In this document: positions 8,327 to 15,298 of the stretch, piece after piece
How positions within the stretch are numbered: position 1 is the stretch's first letter
Layout of the letters: the number at the start of each line of letters is the position of its first letter
Origin: an uncultured Gemmatimonadota bacterium
Lineage (GTDB): Bacteria > Gemmatimonadota > Gemmatimonadetes > Gemmatimonadales > Gemmatimonadaceae
Direction of reading: 5' to 3'
DNA: 15,985 nt
NCBI GenBank assembly: GCA_903906325.1
Contig: CAIVJV010000234.1
Span: 1 to 15,985, forward strand
The notes under the pieces: generated by a model
The model's input: only the letters and a program-made list of their open reading frames with translations
Databases searched by the model: none
What the model was told of the DNA's origin: nothing
Translations under genes and position numbers: made by a program

Positions 8327-9285
8327 GTCCCGGCGTCCTTCGCGTACGCGGCGACGATCTCGCGCACCAGCCGGTGCCGCACCACATCCACCTCGGTGAA
8401 GTAGTGGAAGGCGATCCCCTCGATCCCTTGGAGGATCCGCTCCACCTGGAGGAGGCCGCTCTCCTCGCGCTTCGGGAGGTCGACCTGCGTCTTGTCGCCG
8501 GTGATCACCGCCCGCGAGTTCACGCCGAGGCGCGTGAGGAACATCTTCATCTGCGCGTTGGTGGCGTTCTGCGCCTCGTCGAGGATGACGAAGGCATCGG
8601 CGAGGGTACGCCCGCGCATGTAGGCCAAGGGTGCGATCTCGATCACGCGCGTCTCGAGGGCCCGCGCCACCCGCTCCGGTGGCATCAGGTCGTCGAGCGC
8701 GTCGTAGAGCGGACGCAGATAGGGATCGACTTTCGCCTGCATGTCCCCGGGGAGGAAGCCGAGGGACTCCCCGGCCTCCACCGCCGGCCGCGCGAGCACG
8801 ATGCGCCGCACCCGCTTCCGCGCGAGGGCATCGACCGCCGCCGCCACCGCGAGATAGGTCTTCCCCGTGCCCGCGGGGCCGATCCCGATCACAATCTCGT
8901 GCTCCATCAGCTTCTGCATGTACTCACCCTGCCCCTGCGTCTTGGGCTGGATGATCTTGCGCACCCCGGGGAGGACGATGCGCCCTGGCGTCCCCCCGTC
9001 CCGCGGGGCCCCTTCGAGCGAGAATCGCAGCACATCGTCGGGGTCGAGCGGCTGCCCCTGACGGGCCTGGTCGATCATGCGCGTGGCCACGGACCCCGCC
9101 TTCTCCACGGTCTCCGCCGGCCCGACGAGCGTCATCGCGTCCCCACGCAAGGTGACGCGCACGGGAAAGAGCTTCTGGAGCTCGGAGAGGTTGGCATCCC
9201 CCGCCCCCGCCAGGAGGAGCAGGTCCGCCCCTTCCGTCGAGAGGCGGATCGTCTGCGGCTCGCCCGTCATGGTCCCGTCGGTCAT
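8323..9285 (-). CDS. PhoH-like ATPase (YbeZ family)
   Basis: A 320-residue PhoH/YbeZ family P-loop protein, a predicted RNA-linked NTPase that acts with YbeY. An N-terminal KH-like region spans about 10-78. The P-loop domain starts near 110: Walker A is GPAGTGKT (136-143), the motif RPAVEAGESLGFLPGD lies at 166-181, and Walker B is VILDEAQN (233-240). TGDKTQVDLP is present as the sensor segment near 268. The length is typical. The ATG overlaps the aspS TGA as ATGA; an internal ATG at 9270 is a possible alternative. A weak GGTGGA purine run precedes the start. Its ATGA/GTGA linkage to both aspS and ybeY points to one transcript. Confidence 0.95.
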   Translation of the reverse strand: MTDGTMTGEPQTIRLSTEGADLLLLAGAGDANLSELQKLFPVRVTLRGDAMTLVGPAETVEKAGSVATRMIDQARQGQPLDPDDVLRFSLEGAPRDGGTPGRIVLPGVRKIIQPKTQGQGEYMQKLMEHEIVIGIGPAGTGKTYLAVAAAVDALARKRVRRIVLARPAVEAGESLGFLPGDMQAKVDPYLRPLYDALDDLMPPERVARALETRVIEIAPLAYMRGRTLADAFVILDEAQNATNAQMKMFLTRLGVNSRAVITGDKTQVDLPKREESGLLQVERILQGIEGIAFHYFTEVDVVRHRLVREIVAAYAKDAGT

Positions 9286-11075
9286 GCGTCCACCGTGCGG
9301 ATATGGAGCTCGGTGAGATCCGCCGCCGGCACCGCGCTCGGCGCCCCCTCGAAGAGCGCGCGCGCCGCCGTCGTCTTGGGGAAGGCGATCACATCGCGGA
9401 GCGAGCTCGCACCCGCCAAGAGCATGGCGATCCGGTCGAAGCCGAAGGCGATCCCCCCATGCGGCGGGGCGCCGGCCCGAAGCCCCTCGAGGAGGAAGCC
9501 GAAGCGCCGCTCCTGCTCGGCCGTATCGCCGATCCCCAGCAGCGCGAACATCCGCGCCTGCACCGCCGGGTCACTCGTGCGGATGCTCCCCCCACCGAGC
9601 TCGGTCCCGTTGAGCACGCAATCGTAGGCGAGCGCACGCCACGAGGCGGGCGCATCGGGGCGCGCCTGCATATCCTCGGCGTTGGGCGCAGTGAACGGGT
9701 GATGCACCGCCGCGAGCGCGCCGGTCTCCGGGTCCTGGTCGAACATCGGGAAGTCGAGCACCCAGAGGAAGCGTCGGACGGTCGGGTCCGCGAGTCCGAG
9801 TCGCGCCGCACACTCCTGTCGCACGCGATCGAGCGCGGGACTCGCCACGCGGTCGTGCGCCGCGACGGCGAGCAGGAGCTCTCCCTCGCGGAGCTGCAAC
9901 GCGGCCTGCGACTCCGGCGAGAGGAACTTCGCCAGCGGGCCCTCGAGCGCGCTCCCCGTGCCCTTGAGACGGATCAACCCGCCGACGCCGGCGCCCTTCG
10001 CGATCGTCTCGAGCTCATCGACCTGCTTCCGGCTCCACGCCGCGCCCCCCGGCACACGGATCCCTCGCACGCGACCACCGGCCTGGAGCGCCGACTGGAT
10101 GATCCCCGACTCGCTCGGCGCGAAGCGCGCGGTCAGATCCTCGATCTCGAGCCCGTACCGCAGGTCGGGACGATCACACCCGTACCGCTCCATGGCGTCG
10201 GCATAACTCATCCGTGGGAAGGGGGTCGCGACCGCGATCCCCGCCTCCGCCCAGAGCGCCTGGATCAACCCCTCGGCCATCGCGATGATGTCCTCGCGCC
10301 CGATGAACGAGGCCTCGATGTCGATCTGGGTGAACTCCAACTGGCGGTCCGCCCGGAGGTCCTCGTCACGGAAGCAGCGCGCGATCTGGAAGTAGCGATC
10401 GAACCCCGCGCACATGAAGAGCTGCTTGTAGATCTGCGGGGACTGCGGGAGGGCATAGAACTCCCCGGCATGCATCCGGCTCGGGACGAGGAAGTCGCGC
10501 GCGCCCTCCGGGGTCGGCTTCGTCAGGATGGGCGTCTCGAGCTCGAGATAGCCCTGGGCGCTCAGGTACTGCCGCGTCGTCTGCATCAGGCGATGCCGGA
10601 GCACCAGCGCGTGCTGGAGCTCCTCGCGCCGGAGATCGAGGATGCGATGCCGCAGCCGGAGCTCCTCGGCGGGCAGCTTCCCATCCTTGATGGGCGCCAC
10701 GGGCAACGCCGGTGTCACCGCGGGACCGACCACCCGGATCGCCGTGGCGCGGACCTCGATCGCCCCCGTCACCATCTCGGGGTTCCGCATCTCGGCCGGA
10801 CGGGGCGCCACCGTCCCCTCGATCATCACCACGCTCTCGATCCCGACGGCCGCCGCGGCCGCGATCACCTCGGAGGGGGTCCACTGCGGATTGAACGAAC
10901 ACTGCACCACCCCGCCCCGATCGCGGAGATCGAGGAAGACCTGCCCTCCGAGATCGCGGGATCGATGGACCCAACCGCCGAGCACGACGGCCGTCCCGGT
11001 CTGCTCCGCACGCAGGGTGCCGGCGAGATGGGTGCGCAGGGAGGTGGCGAGGGTCGCCGGAGAGGGAGTGGTCAC
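9282..11075 (-). CDS. aspS: Aspartyl-tRNA synthetase
   Basis: A 597-residue bacterial-type class II synthetase that charges tRNA-Asp. The N-terminal OB anticodon-binding domain (about 20-120) carries GGWVHRSRDLGG. Class II motif 2 is FRDEDLRADRQLEF (235-248). A bacterial GAD insertion lies between about 300 and 430. Motif 3 is GGIAFGFDRIAMLL (540-553). The position often His in non-discriminating bacterial AspRS (the residue after Arg-Asp in the OB fold) is Leu42 here, as in the discriminating E. coli enzyme; one residue is not decisive. The start is the GTG at 11075, which makes a GTGA overlap with the VanZ-like stop and gives the usual length of about 590. An in-frame ATG at 11267 would add 64 Arg/Pro-rich residues made from the overlapping frame. 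The upstream sequence is pyrimidine-rich with no Shine-Dalgarno motif. Confidence 0.97.
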   Translation of the reverse strand: MTTPSPATLATSLRTHLAGTLRAEQTGTAVVLGGWVHRSRDLGGQVFLDLRDRGGVVQCSFNPQWTPSEVIAAAAAVGIESVVMIEGTVAPRPAEMRNPEMVTGAIEVRATAIRVVGPAVTPALPVAPIKDGKLPAEELRLRHRILDLRREELQHALVLRHRLMQTTRQYLSAQGYLELETPILTKPTPEGARDFLVPSRMHAGEFYALPQSPQIYKQLFMCAGFDRYFQIARCFRDEDLRADRQLEFTQIDIEASFIGREDIIAMAEGLIQALWAEAGIAVATPFPRMSYADAMERYGCDRPDLRYGLEIEDLTARFAPSESGIIQSALQAGGRVRGIRVPGGAAWSRKQVDELETIAKGAGVGGLIRLKGTGSALEGPLAKFLSPESQAALQLREGELLLAVAAHDRVASPALDRVRQECAARLGLADPTVRRFLWVLDFPMFDQDPETGALAAVHHPFTAPNAEDMQARPDAPASWRALAYDCVLNGTELGGGSIRTSDPAVQARMFALLGIGDTAEQERRFGFLLEGLRAGAPPHGGIAFGFDRIAMLLAGASSLRDVIAFPKTTAARALFEGAPSAVPAADLTELHIRTVDA

Positions 11076-11476
11076 GACGGGAGAGAGGAGAGGGAGGGAC
11101 GGGAGTGCGCGCGGACCCGCGAGGCGAGGGCGCCGGTGGCACCGCCGAAGAGGTCCGCGATCCAATCGGCGAGACTCGCGGACCGACCCGGGATGTAGGC
11201 CTGGTGCAGCTCGTCGAGGAAGCCGAAGACGGCGACGCAGCCGAGGACGATCGCGACGCGGCCCCACGAGGCGCGATATCGGCTCGCCCGAAGGAGGAGG
11301 TAGGCGAAGCCGCCGTACATGCTGAAGTGCACGACCTTGTCGAGCCCGCCGATGTCAGGGCCGACGGAGATGTTGGGCCAGGACGTCCCCACGAGGATGA
11401 GGGCGGCCCAGAGCAGCGCCGGCCAGAATCTCGACGGCCGTTCGCGGAGGGCGACAGGAGGTCCGACCAATGACAT
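11072..11476 (-). CDS. VanZ-like family membrane protein
   Basis: A 134-residue small membrane protein with hydrophobic helices at about 17-33, 48-64, 74-90 and 103-118. The VanZ-family pattern is clear: an ASP-LYS-x-x-HIS start (Asp46, Lys47, His50) leading into a Tyr-Gly-x-x-Ala-Tyr helix, then GFLDELHQ (85-92), PGRSAS (96-101) and Asp-Trp-x-x-Asp (104-108). The biochemical role of VanZ-like proteins is not well defined; VanZ itself gives low-level teicoplanin resistance, but most homologues are not resistance genes. It is the first gene of the long minus-strand array, divergent from rlmN, with 85 bases between the two start codons. Confidence 0.88.
   Translation of the reverse strand: MSLVGPPVALRERPSRFWPALLWAALILVGTSWPNISVGPDIGGLDKVVHFSMYGGFAYLLLRASRYRASWGRVAIVLGCVAVFGFLDELHQAYIPGRSASLADWIADLFGGATGALASRVRAHSRPSLSSLPS
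11079..11103 (+). other. Purine tract with four GGG runs (possible G-quadruplex)
   Basis: The plus strand is almost pure purine here, with GGG at 11079-11081, 11092-11094, 11096-11098 and 11101-11103 (loops of 10, 1 and 2 bases). It lies in the last codons of the VanZ-like gene, just upstream of the aspS start, on the template strand of that operon. It fits a loose quadruplex pattern, but the first loop is long and high-GC genomes contain such runs by chance. Confidence 0.3.
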
Positions 11477-11487
11477 GAAGAGAGGTA

Positions 11488-11493
11488 AATCTA
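11488..11493 (-). promoter_or_regulatory. Possible -10 element for the VanZ-aspS array
   Basis: Read on the minus strand this is TAGATT, of the TAnnnT form, in an unusually AT-rich patch. It ends 12 bases before the A of the VanZ-like ATG, which would give a leader of only about 5 bases. No convincing TTG-type -35 lies 16-18 bases upstream, so the call is weak. Confidence 0.3.
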
Positions 11494-11527
11494 ATCCCCG
11501 CAGCGACTTGGTGGTAGGCGATCCGCA

Positions 11528-11556
11528 TTGACCGCCCCCGCGCGAACCGGTAGGCT
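11528..11556 (+). promoter_or_regulatory. Predicted rlmN promoter, leaderless arrangement
   Basis: TTGACC (11528-11533) and TAGGCT (11551-11556) are separated by 17 bases, a sigma70-like layout with a TAnnnT -10. The A of the rlmN ATG (11562) is 6 bases after the -10, right where transcription should start, so the mRNA would begin at or next to the start codon. There is no Shine-Dalgarno motif. Confidence 0.6.
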
Positions 11557-11561
11557 TCGGG

Positions 11562-12635
11562 ATGCAGAATCTGCTGGATCTGGCCCCGAGCGAGGCGGAG
11601 CGCGTCCTACGGGCGTTCGCCGTGGCCCAGGGGGAGGCCGCCTACCGCGGGAGCCAGGTCGTCCCCCACCTCTGGCAGAAGCCGGTCGCCAGCTTCGAGG
11701 CGATGACCGACCTCCCGAAGGCATTCCGCGAGCAGCTCGCCGCCCACTTCGAGCTCCCGCGACTCCGCCTCGAGACCGAGCAACGCTCCACCGACGGCAC
11801 CCGCAAGTTCCTTTTCCGTCTCGCGGATGGCCAGGCGATCGAGACCGTCGCGATCCCCGATGACGACCGGATGACCTTCTGCATCTCGTCCCAGGCGGGG
11901 TGCCCACTCCAGTGCGCCTTCTGCGCCACCGGGGCGATGGGGTTCGCTCGCAACCTCGCCGTGCACGAGATCGCCGGTCAGGTGCGGGAACTCGCCCTGC
12001 TCGACCCCCCGGTCCGCGCGACGAACATCGTCTTCATGGGGATGGGCGAACCGCTGATGAATTGGTCGGCGGTCGACGTCGTCCTCTCCGTCCTCAATGA
12101 CCCCAAGGGGTTCGGGATCGGGGCCCGGCACATCACGGTCTCCACCGTGGGCATCCTGCCGGGGATCGAGGCGCTCGGGCGGCGCAAGGAACAGTTTCGC
12201 CTCGCGCTCTCGATCCATGCGCCGACCGATGCGCTCCGACAGACGCTGATGCCGGTGAACACCAAGTATCCGCTGGCGGAGGTGATCCGTGCCGCAGCGG
12301 CGTTCGACCGGCGCGTCACCTTCGAGTACGTCATGCTCGGCGGGGTGAACGATCACCCGGTGCACGCCGACCAGCTCGCCGACCTCGCGCAGGCGTGCGG
12401 CGCCTTCGTCAACCTGATCCCCCTGCACCCGGGCGGGGCGATGGGCTTCACCCCCACCCCGCCCGAGGCGATCGCGCGCTTCGCACGTCGCATCCGCGGC
12501 CACGGGGTGGAGGTCGCGATCCGCAAGAGCCGCGGGAAGGACATCGCCGCGGCCTGCGGGCAGCTACGGGTCGAACGGCTCCGGCGGCGGGCGCCAGCGG
12601 GTCCCGACGATGATCGTGAGGTCCAGGTAGCGTGA
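11562..12635 (+). CDS. rlmN: Dual-specificity RNA methyltransferase RlmN (radical SAM)
   Basis: A 357-residue radical SAM enzyme that methylates C2 of A2503 in 23S rRNA and of A37 in some tRNAs. The 4Fe-4S motif is CPLQCAFC (Cys114, Cys118, Cys121), followed by ATGAMGF. The SAM-binding segment FMGMGEPLMN is present near 158-167, and TVSTVG near 200. The acceptor cysteine that carries the methyl intermediate is Cys332 in AAACGQL, and the second conserved cysteine is Cys107 in FCISSQAGC. The length is typical. The ATG appears to be at the transcription start itself. The last 23 codons overlap the 3' end of the opposing LytR_C gene. The tail after GQL is Arg-rich and then acidic. Confidence 0.97.
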   Translation: MQNLLDLAPSEAERVLRAFAVAQGEAAYRGSQVVPHLWQKPVASFEAMTDLPKAFREQLAAHFELPRLRLETEQRSTDGTRKFLFRLADGQAIETVAIPDDDRMTFCISSQAGCPLQCAFCATGAMGFARNLAVHEIAGQVRELALLDPPVRATNIVFMGMGEPLMNWSAVDVVLSVLNDPKGFGIGARHITVSTVGILPGIEALGRRKEQFRLALSIHAPTDALRQTLMPVNTKYPLAEVIRAAAAFDRRVTFEYVMLGGVNDHPVHADQLADLAQACGAFVNLIPLHPGGAMGFTPTPPEAIARFARRIRGHGVEVAIRKSRGKDIAAACGQLRVERLRRRAPAGPDDDREVQVA

Positions 12636-13010
12636 CGTGTCGGGGCGGAGCTCGACGCGCGCCCCGTTGAGCGCCTGCGCCGCGAGTTCGCCCCACGCCA
12701 CCTGACCGCTCCGCACCAAGACGATCGAGCTATCGGTCCGCTCGGGTGCGTTCCCCGAGGCGACGACATCGAACCCGGCCGCTCGCAGGGCGAGGGTCGC
12801 GCGCCGGGCCAACCCGCGGGTGCCGGCGCCGTTCAAGACCTCCACCCGGATGCGCAGGGAGTCCGGGACCACCCGCGGGATCGTCGTAGCGGCCTCGGCC
12901 GACGCGGCGGGCGCCGGGGATGCGGCCGCGCCGCGGCGCCAGAGCGCGACACCCGCCCCCACGAGGAGCAGGCCGACCACGAGCCATCCACGCAAGCGAC
13001 GCGGGATCAT
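12564..13010 (-). CDS. Membrane-anchored LytR_C domain protein
   Basis: A 148-residue protein with a short basic N-terminus, one transmembrane helix (about 9-25), an Ala/Pro/Ser linker (27-46), and a LytR C-terminal (LytR_C) domain. The domain signature is IRVEVLNGAGTRGLARR (54-70), followed by a helix and the AAGFDVV strand (78-84), ending in DLTIIVGTRW (130-139). LytR_C domains occur next to or fused with LytR-CpsA-Psr cell-envelope enzymes; alone, their role is not known. The orientation predicts one anchoring helix and an extracytoplasmic domain. The ATG forms an ATGA overlap with the stop of the YqeK-like gene. The stop lies 72 bases inside the opposing rlmN, and the final beta strand is encoded within that overlap, so the gene is unlikely to end earlier. 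Confidence 0.85.
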   Translation of the reverse strand: MIPRRLRGWLVVGLLLVGAGVALWRRGAAASPAPAASAEAATTIPRVVPDSLRIRVEVLNGAGTRGLARRATLALRAAGFDVVASGNAPERTDSSIVLVRSGQVAWGELAAQALNGARVELRPDTSRYLDLTIIVGTRWRPPPEPFDP

Positions 13011-13624
13011 CGGACCGCGTTCCACAGCGCCACCGCCTCCGAGAACAGCGCCTTCCCCTCGCGCAGCGTCCACTCCAGGCGCATCCGCACGACCTGGCGG
13101 AAGACCCCGTCGAAGTCGTGGGGGAGATGCTCGGCGAGGAAGGCGCGATCGGCTCGCAAGAAGGGGCGCCCCGGTTCGAGGAAGTCGGCCATATAGAGTG
13201 CGCGGCCGGTACGGCCCCACCCGGCATACCCCACCGTGTGCCACCGCACGGCGTCGAGCACCGCCTGTCGGGTCTCACCGTTCGCGACGAGCAGATTCGC
13301 CGCGGCGGGGCCATGGAGCACCTCGAGCGGGAGGTCGACCGGCCCGGCCAGTCGCCGTAGCTCCCCTTCCGGCGCGTCCCGCAACGCGTCATGGAAGACC
13401 CCGACATCGTGCCACGCCGACGCCTCGTCAGGCGCGAGGTCCAGGTCGTGCGCCCAGCGATCCAGCAGCGCGACGACGCGCGCGATGTGGGCCTGGCGTC
13501 TCTCTCCCACCTGCGCCCAGGCGGGGAGGGCTCCCGGGGATGACGAGGACGAGTTGGTCACGGACGTGGATCCCGAAGCATGGGGCGTCGACGGCTGAGC
13601 GATGAGAAGGGCGGTCTCCGACAC
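13007..13624 (-). CDS. yqeK: YqeK-like HD-domain phosphohydrolase
   Basis: A 205-residue HD-domain protein. The pattern matches YqeK, an iron-dependent hydrolase that splits Ap4A symmetrically to two ADP: His46 in RRQAHIARV, the His78-Asp79 pair in VGVFHDALRD, LLHG-like VLHGPAAA with His104, His129 in RWHTVGY, and MADFLEPGR with Asp147. In many bacteria yqeK sits with nadD, a LytR-type gene and rsfS; here only a LytR_C partner follows. The start is uncertain. The GTG at 13624 gives an N-terminal extension of about 40 residues with a run of Ser/Thr (18-29); a GTG at 13561 would remove 21 of these. Neither has a Shine-Dalgarno motif. Confidence 0.8.
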   Translation of the reverse strand: MSETALLIAQPSTPHASGSTSVTNSSSSSPGALPAWAQVGERRQAHIARVVALLDRWAHDLDLAPDEASAWHDVGVFHDALRDAPEGELRRLAGPVDLPLEVLHGPAAANLLVANGETRQAVLDAVRWHTVGYAGWGRTGRALYMADFLEPGRPFLRADRAFLAEHLPHDFDGVFRQVVRMRLEWTLREGKALFSEAVALWNAVR

Positions 13625-13677
13625 CGAAGGACGATGCAGGGCGACCCCGGGTAAATGCCATTCCCGCCGCCCACTGG

Positions 13678-13706
13678 TTGCGCTTCGCCCTTTCTTCGGA
13701 TACCGT
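13678..13706 (+). promoter_or_regulatory. Predicted lexA promoter
   Basis: TTGCGC (13678-13683) and TACCGT (13701-13706) with a 17-base spacer give a sigma70-like promoter with a TAnnnT -10. Start would be near 13712, leaving a leader of about 67 bases before the lexA ATG. CTTCGG repeats flank and follow the -10, and a small interrupted palindrome CGG-ATA-CCG covers 13697-13705. Confidence 0.5.
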
Positions 13707-13726
13707 TACTTCGGGACATCTTCGGG
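13683..13726. repeat. CTTCG(G) direct repeats around the lexA promoter
   Basis: CTTCG occurs at 13683, 13694, 13709 and 13720, that is with steps of 11, 15 and 11 bases; the last three copies are CTTCGG and the last two CTTCGGG. The 11-base steps put pairs of copies on the same face of the helix. No GAAC-N4-GTTC (Gram-positive type) or CTGT-N8-ACAG (E. coli type) LexA box is visible here. The cluster is a candidate operator for LexA or another regulator, unproven. Confidence 0.45.
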
Positions 13727-13779
13727 CGTCCTCCCACGACTGGCGAGACGACCGACCACCCTTGCGACGGACCAGACCC

Positions 13780-14388
13780 ATGCCGCTCACCAAGAAGCAA
13801 CGCGAGATCCTCGATTTCCTCACCCAGTACGGGGACACCCACGGGTATGCCCCGAGCTTCGAGGAGATCGCCGAGCGCTTCGGGTACACCTCGCTCGCGA
13901 CGGTCCATGAGCACCTTAGCAACCTGGAGCGGAAGGGGTACATCAAGCGGAGCTACAACGAGAGCCGCGCGATCGAGATCCTCCCCTCCGACGTCTTCCC
14001 CCGCTCCGTCGAGCTCCCGGTCCTCGGCGCGGTGGCCGCCGGCCTCCCGATCGAGGCGTTCGAGGCGACCGAGACCATCGCCGTCCCTGAGGACTTCGTC
14101 CGCCGGCCCGGGGGGCACTATGTGCTCCGCGTCCGGGGGAACTCGATGATCGAGGACCAGATCGCGGATGGGGACATGGTCGTGGTGCACGACCGTCCCG
14201 CGGCGGACAACGGCGAGATGGTGATCGCGATGGTGGAGGAGTCGGGGGCGACCGTGAAGCGCTACTACCGCGAGCGCGACGGGCGCGTGCGCCTGCAGCC
14301 CGCCAATGCCACGATGTCCCCGATCTATGTGCAGGAGGACCAGGTCCGTGTGCAGGGGATCGTCGTCGGGGTGCTCCGGCGCTATTGA
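13780..14388 (+). CDS. lexA: LexA repressor
   Basis: A 202-residue SOS repressor that represses DNA-damage genes and self-cleaves when RecA is active. The winged-helix N-terminus (1-66) has a recognition helix around SLATVHEHLSNLERKGYI (38-55). The cleavage site is the Ala87-Gly88 bond in VLGAVAAG. The S24 catalytic dyad is Ser122 in RGNSM and Lys160 in TVKRY. Length equals E. coli LexA. The start is the ATG at 13780, which gives the normal family N-terminus (MPLTKKQREIL); in-frame codons upstream are leader sequence. No Shine-Dalgarno motif is seen. A terminator follows 48 bases after the stop, so lexA is probably monocistronic and presumably autoregulated. Confidence 0.97.
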   Translation: MPLTKKQREILDFLTQYGDTHGYAPSFEEIAERFGYTSLATVHEHLSNLERKGYIKRSYNESRAIEILPSDVFPRSVELPVLGAVAAGLPIEAFEATETIAVPEDFVRRPGGHYVLRVRGNSMIEDQIADGDMVVVHDRPAADNGEMVIAMVEESGATVKRYYRERDGRVRLQPANATMSPIYVQEDQVRVQGIVVGVLRRY

Positions 14389-14435
14389 GGCCCCGCCTGG
14401 GGCCGCGTCGGTGCCCCGTCACGTTGCCTTCGGAT

Positions 14436-14470
14436 TCCCTCGGCGAGCCGCCTGCGCGCCGAGGGATTTT
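14436..14470 (+). terminator. Rho-independent terminator after lexA
   Basis: A 10-bp perfect stem, TCCCTCGGCG (14436-14445) with CGCCGAGGGA (14457-14466), and an 11-base loop, followed by TTTT (14467-14470). It ends 3 bases before the predicted truA -35 element, so it separates lexA from truA cleanly. Confidence 0.85.
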
Positions 14471-14472
14471 CC

Positions 14473-14502
14473 TTGAAGTGCCCCCCCCGCCTCGGGTATC
14501 TT
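14473..14502 (+). promoter_or_regulatory. Predicted truA promoter, leaderless arrangement, with C8 tract in the spacer
   Basis: TTGAAG (14473-14478) and TATCTT (14497-14502) are 18 bases apart. The A of the truA ATG (14510) is 8 bases after the -10, at the expected transcription start, so the message should be leaderless or nearly so. The spacer contains eight consecutive C (14481-14488). No Shine-Dalgarno motif is present. Confidence 0.6.
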
Positions 14503-14509
14503 TCCCCGG

Positions 14510-15298
14510 ATGGCGGAGCGCTGCGTGCAACTGGTCCTACACTATGACGGGACCGCATTCGCCGGGTGGCAACTCCAACCCGGTCTCCGCACGGTGCAAG
14601 GTGTCCTCGAGGAGACGCTCGGACGCTTGCACGGCACGCCCATCCGAGTGACGGGTGCGGGTCGCACCGATGCCGGCGTCCATGCGCGCGGACAGGCCGC
14701 CGGCGTCACCGTCGCGCCGCACTGGGAGCCCGGGCGTCTTCGGCGCGTGATGAACCAGCAGCTCCCCGCCGACCTCTGGGTGGCGTCGGCCCACGAGATG
14801 CGGCCGGACTTCCATGCGCGGTTCAGCGCCACGGCACGGCGCTATCGCTATCGGCTCGGCACGCGGGCGGAGGCCGGATCGCCGTTCCGTCGCCGCTGGG
14901 CGACCCCGTACGACGGCGCCCCGCTCGACCGCGCGACGCTCGATTGGTGCGCCGCTCAACTCCGTGGCTCGCATGTCTTCCGGGGGTTCGCCGTGCGCGG
15001 GACCGCGCCGGCCGACGATGATCACCGGTGCACCGTGACCCTCGCGCGGTGGGTCGACGCCGCGCCCGATGAACCGGGTGACCTCGTCTTCGAGATCCAG
15101 GCGAATCGCTTCCTGCACCACATGGTGCGGTTCCTCGTGGCCACGATGCTCGAGACCGCGAGTGGGAAGCGGACGCGCGAGGCGTTCCTCGCCCTCCTGG
15201 TGGCCGAGACCAATGACGAGGTCGCGCCACCGGCCGCCGCCGCGGGGCTCTCGCTCGAGGAAGTGGCCTACCCCGCCGACCTGTACCTGCCCGCCTGA
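14510..15298 (+). CDS. truA: tRNA pseudouridine(38-40) synthase TruA
   Basis: A 262-residue TruA that isomerises uridines 38-40 in the anticodon stem of tRNAs. The catalytic aspartate is Asp54 in GAGRTDAGVHA. The N-terminal strand LVLHYDGTAFAGWQ (8-21) and RYRYRLG are family features; the NRFLHHMVRFLV helix near 200 is the conserved C-terminal signature. The length is normal. The ATG lies at the predicted transcription start. The stop shares one base with the next ATG (TGATG), so the downstream transaldolase-like gene is coupled to it. Confidence 0.97.
   Translation: MAERCVQLVLHYDGTAFAGWQLQPGLRTVQGVLEETLGRLHGTPIRVTGAGRTDAGVHARGQAAGVTVAPHWEPGRLRRVMNQQLPADLWVASAHEMRPDFHARFSATARRYRYRLGTRAEAGSPFRRRWATPYDGAPLDRATLDWCAAQLRGSHVFRGFAVRGTAPADDDHRCTVTLARWVDAAPDEPGDLVFEIQANRFLHHMVRFLVATMLETASGKRTREAFLALLVAETNDEVAPPAAAAGLSLEEVAYPADLYLPA

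Noticed and set aside
11076..11267. Longer AspRS starting at 11267
   Set aside because: The extra 64 residues are Arg/Pro-rich sequence read out of frame from the VanZ-like gene. The GTG at 11075 forms a GTGA overlap and gives the usual length.
13625..13779. Canonical LexA boxes (GAAC-N4-GTTC or CTGT-N8-ACAG)
   Set aside because: Neither pattern occurs between the HD gene and lexA.
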